The position numbers and the translations under genes were made by a program. From Paulinella micropora (lineage: Eukaryota; Cercozoa; Imbricatea; Euglyphida; Paulinellidae), in contig WBZZ01000897.1 of NCBI GenBank assembly GCA_019918135.1, forward strand, positions 265,001 through 329,000: a stretch of 64,000 bases of DNA, in the 5' to 3' direction. This document shows, in pieces, positions 1 through 8,761 of this stretch; within the stretch, counting starts at the first letter, position 1; every line of letters starts with the position of its first letter. Below the pieces are notes generated by a model. It ran no database searches and was not told where the DNA came from. It worked only from the letters and a program-made list of their open reading frames with translations.

Positions 1-2
1 AG

Positions 3-929
3 ATGTCAGCTGCAGCTGGACAAATGACACAAATGCATACTAGGAAGCGCATAGCTCAACAGGGTGATGACGACAACAAGACAAGCGCAGCCAGCAGCAG
101 CAGCGGCAACAACGGATGCGGCCCTGCATTCGGTGGGGGAAACGTGACTACTTCAACTACTTTTGCTGCTACATCGAGTACTAATCTGCCTGCCACTGGG
201 CTTCCCGCGACTGGCTCGAGCGGTGCTGGAGCAGGTGGAAGCACTGGTAACACCCCACCATCTGCATCTGCTTCACCACTCAACCCTGTCAACCTATTTG
301 GAGCACCATCGCTACACCAGCAGCAGACCGTGATAGGGCAAGGTACGACGACGACTACGACGACGGCCGCCACTATTCCACCTCGCGATCGCACCGACAC
401 CAGCGGCCACCACTCCACTGGGCTGGACGCAAGTACGATGGCAAGCATTGGATATATGCTGCGCAACGCACTTAGGGAGGACGCGGGCGGTCACTGGTGA
501 CTTCGCGAGGCTGACTGACAAGGTGCAGGGGATGATCCAAGCTAGTAAGCAGGAATCGAGCCAGCGCGACTCGAAGCTGATCGACAACCTGCCTATAGAT
601 ACTATTGTATAAGCACTACCACACAATTGTTGTGGAGGCGGAGGTCGGTATGGATCTGGTGGCTCTGCGAAAGAGGACAGCCCCCTCCGCTATGCGGACC
701 TACAGCACACATGCAGTGACTGTGGTAACAAGGTCGCACTGGAAAGAACAGCGATACTGCTGGTGAAGCAGTCGTTCGACCACATAAACACTCCCATAAA
801 GGAAAGTTATGCAAGATGCACCAAAAATCTTAAGTCAGCAGACCGCCGTTACGTTTGCAAAACCGCCGTTACGTTGAGATCGCCTATATGCTGTAAAGTA
901 CTTCCTTTTTGCCAAATGATTGTGGTATG
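3..929 (+). pseudogene. Unidentified interrupted coding region, low complexity then coiled coil and CxxC
   Basis: The first 165 codons begin at the left edge and are rich in Ser, Gly, Thr and Ala with no recognisable domain. A short charged, probably coiled-coil stretch and a segment with a CSDCG motif (near 707-722) follow in open reading on the same strand, but the whole is not one uninterrupted frame. The bias towards replacement of stop codons by sense codons over 900 bases suggests real former coding. Gag-like or host protein origin cannot be decided; nothing upstream is visible. No start signal, splice site or promoter was identified. Confidence 0.35.
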
Positions 930-999
930 ATTCGGGAAAAATAAGGCAATCAGACTGGGAAGGTCGGAAAAATTTGGCATTTGCAGTCAGGTCTTTACT

Positions 1000-1571
1000 G
1001 GACCTAGGAGAGAGGGGAGAAGCTCATGTTATGTGTGCTTTGAAAGGAGGTTTTTGCAAGCTTGCGCAGCAAAAGCGTCATTTCACAAATATCAGTGGGT
1101 GGGCCGTAAGGGAGACTGAAAAGTGAACGCTGCAGTGTTAATTACGGTAATAAATTAAGAGGGAACTATTGTTCCCGCTCCAAAATTTTGAACATTACAA
1201 AGACAACCCCTTCACCCACAGATTTGATTTTTTGCTCTAGCACAAAAGTGCTTAGAGCAAATTTTACGGTTGTTTTTTGAATTATTCCACCCACCCACCC
1301 ATCTTTTATATGTCTTTTCGCTTGGGTGGTGGTGGTGAGAAAAGGGTGGAAAGTAAAACACACACACACATTACACCACACACATATACATCATTATAGC
1401 ATAATCACGCCTCATGCCTACAATCTTCAAGCATATTCATGCACATCATCATACATATAACGACATGCACCACCTAGGTCTTCTGTCTTTAAAAACAAAG
1501 ACCTAGGAGAGAGAGAAGCTCATGTTGTGTGTGCTGTGAAATGAGGTTTTTGCAAGCTTGCGCAGCAAAAG
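1000..1571 (+). repeat. Direct repeat pair of about 72 bp, 500 bp apart
   Basis: The stretch 1,000-1,074 beginning GACCTAGGAGAGA recurs at 1,499-1,571 with a handful of substitutions and one short indel. Both copies share a run ending GCAAGCTTGCGCAGCAAAA. The DNA between them holds CA-rich simple sequence and no recognisable gene. This could be two copies of a short dispersed repeat or the ends of a small degraded element. Confidence 0.6.
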
Positions 1572-1744
1572 GTTGCGTTTCCGCACAGAAGGCAGGCAGG
1601 CACGTCAAAAATATTCTTCCCGTGATAGCTACGATATACTTTTACTAAACATAACAAAATATTTAAGCGCGCTTTGTTGCGATGTGTGTATCTGTAGTTA
1701 TTAGTGTAACTATATTAAAGTAAGTACATGTAGAAAAATACACG

Positions 1745-2136
1745 CAGAAAAAAAATATATTTATAAATTAATTATCTATATATATATCTTATATATATAA
1801 CATGTATATATATGTATACATATATATATAGCTAGATTATATATATAATTATATATTATATATGTAATATATATTATATATATAATATATATTATAATTA
1901 TAATTATAATTATTTCATATTATATATATAAATGTATATATATCTAGTATATATATATAGCTAGATTATATATATAATTATATATTATACATATATTATA
2001 TATATATATGTATAATATATATCATAATTATAATTATAATTATTTCATATTATATATATATATATTTATATGTATAATATATTTAGTATATATATATATC
2101 TAGTATATATATTAATTGTATATATATATGATCATG
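1745..2136. repeat. TA-rich low-complexity DNA flanking PLV-1
   Basis: Almost pure alternating TA with repeated CTAGATTATATATATAATTATA blocks. The right side of PLV-1 (25,734-25,760) also lands in TA repeats, so the element sits in AT-rich low-complexity DNA and a target-site duplication cannot be read with confidence. Confidence 0.85.
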
Positions 2137-2370
2137 TATGTATTCGCGACTTATCCAACCGCAAAGTATTAAACAAGCCTTAAAAATATGAAAAACCAAC
2201 ATTTGACATATAGAAAACATACATAGAAAACAAAAAAGTGTCAAATGTTTAACATAAATTTATCTAACTGAGCACATTAAGAGAGATTTTGACGAAAAGA
2301 CACATAAACCATATACACGCAGTTTATATATATTTTTATGAAATAGGACAAGTCGCGAATACATAAATGA
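2137..2370. promoter_or_regulatory. Inverted TCGCGA-centred sites at the left end
   Basis: The terminal sequence ATGTATTCGCGACTT(A/G)TCC at 2,137-2,155 recurs in inverted orientation (GGACAAGTCGCGAATACAT) at 2,346-2,364, about 200 bp inside. The same arrangement is present at the right end. Paired inverted sites at both ends are what a tyrosine recombinase or telomere resolvase would recognise; the assignment as its binding site is inference. Confidence 0.55.
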
Positions 2371-2384
2371 TCACACCACAAAAT

Positions 2385-2437
2385 GGGGGGAAGGGGGGGG
2401 CGGACACTCACGAAGTGAGTGGCGGGGGGTTGGGGGG
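2385..2437 (+). other. G-run block enclosing a perfect hairpin, left TIR
   Basis: Four runs of six to eight G (2,385-2,390, 2,393-2,400, 2,424-2,429, 2,432-2,437) flank the hairpin CACTCAC-gaa-GTGAGTG at 2,404-2,420. The design permits a G-quadruplex with a hairpin loop on this strand. The mirror copy lies at 25,432-25,486. Confidence 0.7.
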
Positions 2438-2472
2438 AGATACAAAAAAAAAATCTTTTTTTTGCTAATGTG

Positions 2473-2859
2473 ATCAAAATTGAAGGCGTCTTAAAAACTC
2501 AATGTTAGATTCCCTCTCTCTCTGCTCCTCCCTTTGCTTCTCCGTCATTTTCTCCATCTGTTCCTCTTTCTGCCTCTCTGCCTCTTCCTCTTTCTGCTTA
2601 AGATATTCTTCTTTGTATTTATCTAATATTTCCTTGTTAGTGTCTCTGTATTTCTTTTGTTGCTCTTGGATCTTATCTCTATTTTTCTTGTAATATTCCC
2701 TCCGCTGTTTATTTATCTTATCCTTGTTTGCTTCTCTATATTTTTTTTGCAGTTCTTTGACTTTTTCCTCGTTATTTTCTCTTTTTTTTTTTGATATCGT
2801 TGCTGTTTAGAATTAGGGGGGTTAAGAATAACTTTTAGTTCCTCAATGACGCTACTCAT
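2473..2859 (-). pseudogene. Lys/Glu-rich heptad-repeat protein gene in left TIR
   Basis: Inverted duplicate of the gene at 25,011-25,396, carried because it lies wholly in the TIR. It would encode a highly charged protein of about 125 residues made of repeated units of the type KYREKNKEK, with aromatic residue spacing of about 13, ending in an E/R/Q-rich helix and NIEFLRRLQF. Such tandem charged repeats are widespread in large eukaryotic viruses and their relatives, but no activity is established for this protein. The copy appears broken. Confidence 0.6.
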
Positions 2860-3268
2860 TGCTTATATATACAATGTATAGTATCCTTAACACATAATTC
2901 CGCTAGTGATATATAAGAGCAAGGGGAGTGAAAATATCTTCTCCTATTTATGTCCAACCCCATGGTCGGCCACGGCCGAGTCTGTTTTTTAAAGGTTGGA
3001 CACTTTTTCCTTATTAAATTTCAATATTTATTATATTATTCTTCTTCGTATTACACATTTTTTATATAGGACAAGTTGTCCAACCTTTTACATAAGAGGA
3101 GTAAATTTTTTTTCTTCTCTACTATACAAACTTCCCCGTTTATATAATTTCTAAAAAAAAGGGTCGGACACGGCCAGACTTGGCCTTCATTCATACTAAC
3201 ACGATTTTCTCTCTCTCGGTTGCTTAATACCACTCTCAGCCGTCCAAGTCGCTACAACGGCGTTTTCG

Positions 3269-3616
3269 CGTCAAGAAAACCGCACAGACAAATTGGTAAA
3301 AATGAAATGAAAACACAAAAGCAAAACATAATGACTTTAACCATTGTAAAAAAATAAAACCTCATAAAGAAAAATAAAATAAACTAGCAAAACATCTCAC
3401 AAAGCAACTAATCACACCGCCCCACACAAAAACGAAAAGGCAATAGGTAAAAAAATTTTGATTGCACCAAAAAAGTTCAGGCCGTGAGCCCACACAATGA
3501 GGTACGTATCTCAAGTCAAAAATAGCACAATGGGGAACGTATCTTCTCCCAAAAAACCTGGGAACTGAGGATTGCGTGGATCCACAGAAACCACCACAAA
3601 AACACCTTTCGCATCA
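3269..3616. other. Non-coding leader between left TIR and first gene
   Basis: AT-rich DNA with no credible reading frame. A short hairpin-forming sequence (TTTTC-n-GAAAA) spans about 3,263-3,281 at the TIR edge. A comparable hairpin lies at 44,153-44,173 at the left side of PLV-2. Two loosely similar GTACGTATCT/GAACGTATCT blocks at about 3,500-3,545 may be regulatory, but nothing is certain. Confidence 0.4.
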
Positions 3617-4107
3617 ATGTCGGAAGCACTCGTAAAGCCGTCAGAGAGGACGGAAGAAGATTGGAATGAAATATATGATATTACTCATCGCTCATCCTAT
3701 GAGCTTGAATTAGATGAGGCTAATGTTGATGAGAAAATGAACAAAATTGATCGTCAAATCTCATTACTCGCTAAAAAAAAGAATTCCCTATTGCCCAAAA
3801 AGAAAGCAATAAGAAAAAGACTAGACGAGATAAACCGAGGTAAATGAACGGGAAAATGAACTCTCAATTTCTCGTAAAAGAAAAATGAAAGTGAAAGAGA
3901 TAAACGAAAACCTTAAGAAATTTGAGGAATTTCGTAAAAAAAAATAAATCTTTTTCAGCCTCGGAAATAAATCGTCTAGAAAATCTTATATTGCTTGGGA
4001 ATTCTTTTGAAGATGTAATATCAAATTCTAATCCTTCTTCTACTTCTGACGAGGATGACGTAGAGCAGGGGACTGCAAATATGAACCGCAGTCTCAGGAG
4101 CGAATAA
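3617..4107 (+). pseudogene. Coiled-coil leader protein, PLV-1 copy (broken)
   Basis: Begins MSEALVKPSERTEEDW, then a Lys/Glu/Ile-rich helical stretch with the look of a coiled coil, and ends in an acidic serine-rich tail (SNPSSTSDEDDVEQ). The gene at 44,734-45,246 in PLV-2 has the same start (MSESLISKQ), the same coiled-coil character with a core I-x-x-L-x-K-K-K spacing, and the same position as first gene. That supports a real protein despite breaks here. It is not matched to any named family; a structural or scaffold role is only a guess. Confidence 0.55.
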
Positions 4108-4149
4108 TATGTGTGTTAAGAAACACAAATAAAAAAAAACCAAAAAACT

Positions 4150-4209
4150 GGGCGAAAGCCCTCTACCTTTCAAAGAAATTTTGTCCTTTGTTTTTTTCTT
4201 TAGCAGACA
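4150..4209 (+). promoter_or_regulatory. GGGC-GAAA-GCCC hairpin plus pyrimidine tract before second leader gene
   Basis: The 12-mer GGGCGAAAGCCC (4,150-4,161) is a four-pair stem closed by a GNRA tetraloop. It is followed by CAAAGAAATTT, a T-rich tract and TTTAGCAG just before the ATG at 4,210. The same order occurs in PLV-2 at 45,284-45,336, although the intervening bases differ. The pyrimidine tract ending in AG resembles a 3' splice site; a late promoter or translation element is an alternative. Confidence 0.55.
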
Positions 4210-4721
4210 ATGTCGGAGGAACTCGTTGATGAGATGGATGCGATGGGATTTGAGCACAACGAAGATCGCGACGAAGTTGAGGAGGAAGCAGAAGCCAAAG
4301 CGTGGTGCCTTCGCCATCGCCATCGCCATCGCCATCGCCATCGCCTTCGCCATCGCCATCGCCTTCGCCAGCAGATGGAAAGGAAGTTGCTCCTCGTCCG
4401 TGGGCAAACTTCGGCAACATTTCTCCACGAGTGGTTTTCACCACTTCGGGAAGATTCGTGGAAATGTCAAAGGCTTTTGTAAAAGCCTCAAAATCTATTA
4501 AATTGTTCGCAAGCAAATCCTCGCATCGCGAAGACCCCAATTGCTTTTATGCAAAAGCAAAGTATAACACCAGCATAAAAAACCTTTTATACAAGTACTT
4601 TTTCCTGGTGTCAAAGGGGAGTTGGGCACAGGAGGAGTTGTTGATTTACAACAGCCTTACCGCCTTGGCGAGATTGAACCATGAGGCAGCTCAAATCAAT
4701 TGGATTGTAAAAATTCGTTGA
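4210..4721 (+). pseudogene. Proline-rich leader protein with (CCATCG)n tract, PLV-1 copy
   Basis: The N-terminal part is acidic (MSEELVDEMDAMGFEH and a run of Glu). A hexanucleotide tract CCATCG/CCTTCG (about 4,305-4,372) encodes Ser-Pro repeats in one frame. A C-terminal domain of about 120 residues follows and ends AAQINWIVKIR. The PLV-2 counterpart at 45,337-45,908 has an acidic start, a different proline-rich repeat at the same place and a similar ending (SIKWILPID). Overall plan: short acidic head, variable proline-rich linker, small folded tail. Function unknown; broken in this copy. Confidence 0.55.
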
Positions 4722-4785
4722 TTAAATCGTTTCTTAATATTATTTTTGACTTAGAAAAATATAGACATGTCTATTATATACTAAG

Positions 4786-6112
4786 ATGTGGAGCGAAGAT
4801 GACAGGAAGTTTGTTAGGCAATTAAGAGTTGCTACTAATGAAAGTAAAATTTATGAAGTGGTGTTCAACTTCTACGATAGTGAATTAAAACCAAGCATAG
4901 CCTTTCATAATGTTATTATATCTTTATTTAGCACACCAACTAGTGATGAAGAGGTGCTTGAGGCACTAAAAATTATATATCCGAAATATGCTATCGTGTA
5001 TCCAAATTTGAATAGTAGAAGGCAAAGACTTTCTGAGGTGAGAAAAAAAGCGATAGAGCCTTACCAAAGCGAAAAAGTATATGAAATGAGCAAACTGGAT
5101 AAGTATTTTAGTCTAAATGAAGACGAGCGGATTGATATCGTTGAGGGATATAAGAAAGATGTCAAGCCAAAAATGAACAAAAAATACAAATTGATGTCCG
5201 TGATGTAATGGCTAAATGAACGATATGATATTAAGTAATGACCCTCATCTTAAACTTCTTGCTATGATGATAGCAATTGGAGCAAGGCCTGTTGAAATAT
5301 TTGACAAAAACACATATGAATTAATATCAGATAAACCGAGTTGGTTGCGAGTGAATAACCTAGCAAAAAGAGGGAAGGACAAAAAAGGAATTGGACTGAG
5401 AGGCCTGTTGTCCTTTTTACTCCCCAGTTTGTAATAGAAAAAGTAAATTCAATACGAAACCATTTCAAAAAGAAAAACGCAGTTATTATTAACAGCGAGG
5501 GTGTGCTTGATAAACAAAAGAATAATGAACTAAACAAAAGGATTATCAAAATCTTCCCTTGGCTATCGGAATACACACAGAAGAGTAGTATGTTGCGAAA
5601 ACTATATGTTAGTTTGTCGTATAGTAATTTTGCCAATCCGAAATTAGAGAATTTTAACACATGAGTATGTATTGGGGCACGGCGATATGCTTACTAGTTT
5701 TAGTCATTCGTGGGTTAATGTGGCCGACCCTGAAGAAATTAAGGCAGAAGGGATTAAAACAGAATTAGAGGAGTTAAGACGCAAAATAGATTTATGTTTG
5801 AATTTAAATAATACTAAGGAAATTGAAAGCGAAAACGGAGACGAAGAAAGCAGTTATATACCATTAGGAAAAAGCGCTAGCAGAGAGGATAAGTATAAAT
5901 TGCTCGAGCAGATTTACAATGATAACCCGAATATTACAAATACTAAACTAAGAAAGATAAGCGGGATTGGAGCCGTTATTGTCAATAAGTTTATCAAAGA
6001 GAAGAGGAGTGGAGCGACGAAGAGCGAAGCGAAAAAAGAAGTGCCACAAGAAGAGGAAGCAAAGCCGTTAAGAAGAAGCACAAGAAATATAAAACAAGTG
6101 GTTAATACTTAA
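4786..6112 (+). pseudogene. Tyrosine recombinase resembling telomere resolvases (broken)
   Basis: About 440 codons of coding. The N-terminal part is helical and charged. The catalytic part shows a GARPVEIF motif (around 5,280), the common arginine motif of tyrosine recombinases in the form used by telomere resolvases, followed by a basic AKRGKDKKG turn. Further on are MLRKLYVSLSY (about 5,591-5,623) and HEYVLGHGDM (about 5,663-5,692), matching the R-x-x-Y and H-x-x-LGH patterns of the family. The C-terminal tail has a short repeat of helix-turn-helix type (TNTKLRKISGIGAVIVNKF) and a basic end. It stands alone as the integration gene of PLV-1 and no DDE integrase is present. Tyrosine recombinase is well supported; telomere resolvase rather than ordinary integrase is an inference. 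The gene is broken. Confidence 0.65.
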
Positions 6113-6382
6113 CAACGACTAAAGGCGGTTCTCCATATCTTGCTCTAAGATTAGACTCTCGCCTGTAGCATTTAATGGAGCAGATTGTGAAAAACTCAAT
6201 ACTATCTACACCACAAAAATTACCTTCTATAATCGGTGGGTGCGACTGGAATGTGCGAGACAAGCCACATATATATTACAAAATTCTTCTCCATATTTTG
6301 GCTGGGGCATCTCTGAATAAACAAATGTTCCTATATGTCCAACTATATCACTCGGCAATTCGCGTATTATTATTGACATGTT

Positions 6383-6400
6383 TTATATTATATAAAATAT
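6383..6400 (+). promoter_or_regulatory. TATA-like promoter with very short leader
   Basis: TTTATATTATATAAAATA lies 3 bases before the ATG at 6,404. The same kind of box precedes many other genes of PLV-1 at 5-20 bases. The rest of 6,113-6,382 holds no convincing gene. Confidence 0.5.
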
Positions 6401-6403
6401 AAA

Positions 6404-7635
6404 ATGAATCTTTTTGGTCAAAGCACAAATACGACATCGTCATCAACTACATCGTCGTCGTCTTCTTTATCTATTGATAGCATAAAAGACGCATTACCAA
6501 CAACCGCCTTCGGAGAATTGCGAACGGCTACTCTGTCGCCAGTATTACAAAATGTATTTACATATGGTATTAATACGCGGTTTTTTGACAAAACGGAGAC
6601 TAATGGCGGGGTGGTATCAACTGCTAATTCAATGGCGGTTTTGACTACATCGGCCTCAGGTAATTCAACTGCGCAGATTACGACTATTGAGCGAGCCAAA
6701 TATAGAAGTGGTATGGGGTTAGTTGCTAGATTTTCCGCATTGTTTCCATCATCTATCGCCGCAGATAGTTTCAATTGCGATATTGGCATAGGCACATCAG
6801 CAGACAATTTATGTTTTAGACAATCAAGTTTGGGAATGTCTGTTGTAAGAACGGCGGGAAGCGTAGAAAATGTAGTTAGTCAATATGCTTGGAATGTTGA
6901 TAAATGTAATAATACTGGAAACTTCCCCGCGATTGATTTTACCAAATTGAATGTGTTTGAAATCGTTGTTGAGTATCTGGGCAGTAGTCAAATTACATTC
7001 AAAATTGAAAACCCGCGCACTGGACGAATGGAAGTAATTCATGCGATGAAATACGCGAGTACTGCTACTACTCCATCATTGGATCAGGCGGCGTTTGCTA
7101 TTTATGCGATGGCGTATTCGTCAAGCCTTCAATCCGTTGTAATGAAAACGGCTAGTATGTTTTTGGCGGTTGAGGGAAATATTGATCGAACTATTGCTAT
7201 AACTAACTCGTATGATTCGGTTAAAACTATAGGAGCAACTAAAAATGCCATATTTACCATTAGAAACCGCGCCACATTTAACAGCAAAACGAATTACAAC
7301 ATAATCTACTTTGAGAATTTATGCATCAGCAATTCGGATACTAAACATGTATCGCGAGAATTATTCTTAATACCACATTAGGAGGAACACCTTCTTATTC
7401 AAATTACGATACAAACACATCGTTAGCGGAGGTTGATACAGCGGGAACTACAAGAACAGGTGGAAGTGTGATATTCACATATGTGTTGTCTGGTGGTTCA
7501 TCAATATACATTGATTTGTCTCAATATAATATCAAGATAGGGTCGGGTAAGACATTTACTATATCCGCACAAAATACGAGCGGTGGGACGGCGAGCATTT
7601 ACGCTTCATTAAACTGGATTGAAGACCAAATTTAA
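6404..7635 (+). pseudogene. Putative virion appendage protein, beta-rich (MNLFGQS family)
   Basis: About 410 codons. After MNLFGQS and a Ser/Thr-rich linker comes a region of alternating hydrophobic strands with many Gly, Asn and Thr, typical of a beta-sandwich (concanavalin/laminin-G-like) domain of viral and phage surface proteins; the last 80 codons form another Gly/Ser-rich beta segment. The gene at 19,832-20,461 starts almost identically (MNIFGRS) and is likewise beta-rich, so the two are probably paralogous surface proteins sharing an N-terminal anchoring peptide. No enzyme motif is visible. The reading is broken towards its end. The assignment to the virion is inference from composition and context. 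Confidence 0.5.
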
Positions 7636-7688
7636 ACAAAAAAAATACTTTATTTATGCATAAAATATAATATCATAGAATATTATAT

Positions 7689-7916
7689 TTACGCATCAAC
7701 TTTCTTTTGTATCTCTATGGCCATTTTTTTAATGTATTCAAAACCCTTATCTTTGATTAACTTTTCTGTTATACGTGCGTGATTTTTCTTCAAATATATG
7801 TAGAATTGGTCAATATTAATACCGCAGGGAATTTGTTCTTTATGCTGTCGTCGTCGTTGTAAGTTGATGTTTTTGATTAGAGTGAATAGTATATCTAAAT
7901 TTTGTATGTAGGTCAT
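7689..7916 (-). CDS. Small basic protein, unknown
   Basis: A 75-residue Lys/Ile-rich, probably helical protein starting MTYIQNLDILFTLIKNI. It sits at the downstream end of the virion gene cluster, 23 bases after the penton gene on the same strand. Its reading is uninterrupted. No family recognised. Confidence 0.4.
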   Translation of the reverse strand: MTYIQNLDILFTLIKNINLQRRRQHKEQIPCGINIDQFYIYLKKNHARITEKLIKDKGFEYIKKMAIEIQKKVDA

Positions 7917-7939
7917 TATGTTTATGTATTCTATTTTGC

Positions 7940-8737
7940 TTAAGCATGATACGCCTTTAAGAGAATTGAAACTTCAAAATTGACAGGACATTCAAGCACA
8001 TTGCCACTCGCATTTCTAATTACAATATCAATAGACCTTAAACTTTTTGTTGTATTAAATGGCACATAATCGGCAACATCGTTTGACGATTCAAAGTAGC
8101 ACTGGACTCCATAGGGCTTATCTAAATTGCATTTACCAACGACAGAGAAATTACCATTTGCTTCAACTAAACCAGACTGATTCAATGCACGGCTATGCAC
8201 ATAAACTGTGGTTTCACCAATTAGATTTACTATGGATTGCATCGTGCTACTCGCCGCCGCCGAGATATCAGCAGTTAGTCCTATCTTGTCGCTAATAGTG
8301 CTGTTATCATAATCAAAAGCCTACGTATCACCAGTGAATGCGAAATTCAATTTATTAACGTAGTTCAAAGTTATAACTACAGAGTTTGGAGTAATTGCTG
8401 AATTAATTGCAGTTTGAAGGGCGGTAATAAATGTGTCAATGGTGTATTGATTTTCTGTTACGATTGCCGTTTTTGTAGCCGATCCAGTTGTTTTAATCAA
8501 TGTGAGAGTGTTGGCATAACTCGGTATATTTGGGAAAACGTTTGGAATGGAGATACTCTTGACGACATAAGCACTAATTATATCAATATTACGACCAGTT
8601 GCTGGTAAATCAACGACGAAACGGCAATTGTGAGTAGAAGCGGATTTTGATTCTGTTTTATCGCTTGAGGATACACGAAGGAGGAAATTTTTGCGGGTGC
8701 GCTTTTCGTCTTCAAGATTGCTTATCGTAAATGACAT
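7940..8737 (-). pseudogene. Penton (minor capsid, single jelly-roll) protein
   Basis: Lies directly downstream of the major capsid gene, 24 bases away, in the order usual for Polinton-like viruses. The start is MSFTISNLEDEKRTRKNF. The middle has strands such as RFVVDLPATGRNIDIISAYVV. The end SLRSIDIVIRNASGNV...PVNFEVSILLKAY matches the C-terminal pattern of penton proteins, where a LRSID-type strand is followed by a hydrophobic last strand. Length about 265 codons, normal for the family. It forms the vertices of the capsid in relatives. This copy is broken. Confidence 0.7.
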
Positions 8738-8740
8738 TGC

Positions 8741-8759
8741 TATATTATAAAATATATTA
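8741..8759 (-). promoter_or_regulatory. AT box before the penton gene
   Basis: TATATTATAAAATATATTA just upstream of the penton start (minus strand), inside the 24-base gap to the capsid gene. This suggests that the penton has its own promoter although the genes are nearly contiguous. Confidence 0.45.
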
Positions 8760-8761
8760 TT

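Larger units (their letters stand above)
2137..3268 (+). repeat. Left terminal inverted repeat of PLV-1
   Basis: Outer end begins TATGTATTCGCGACTT at 2,137; the inner edge is GGCGTTTTCG at 3,268. It is the inverted copy of 24,604-25,733 across its whole length, with scattered substitutions and homopolymer length differences. It contains a complete lysine/glutamate-rich gene, a G-rich hairpin block and two inverted copies of a TCGCGA-centred site. Confidence 0.92.
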
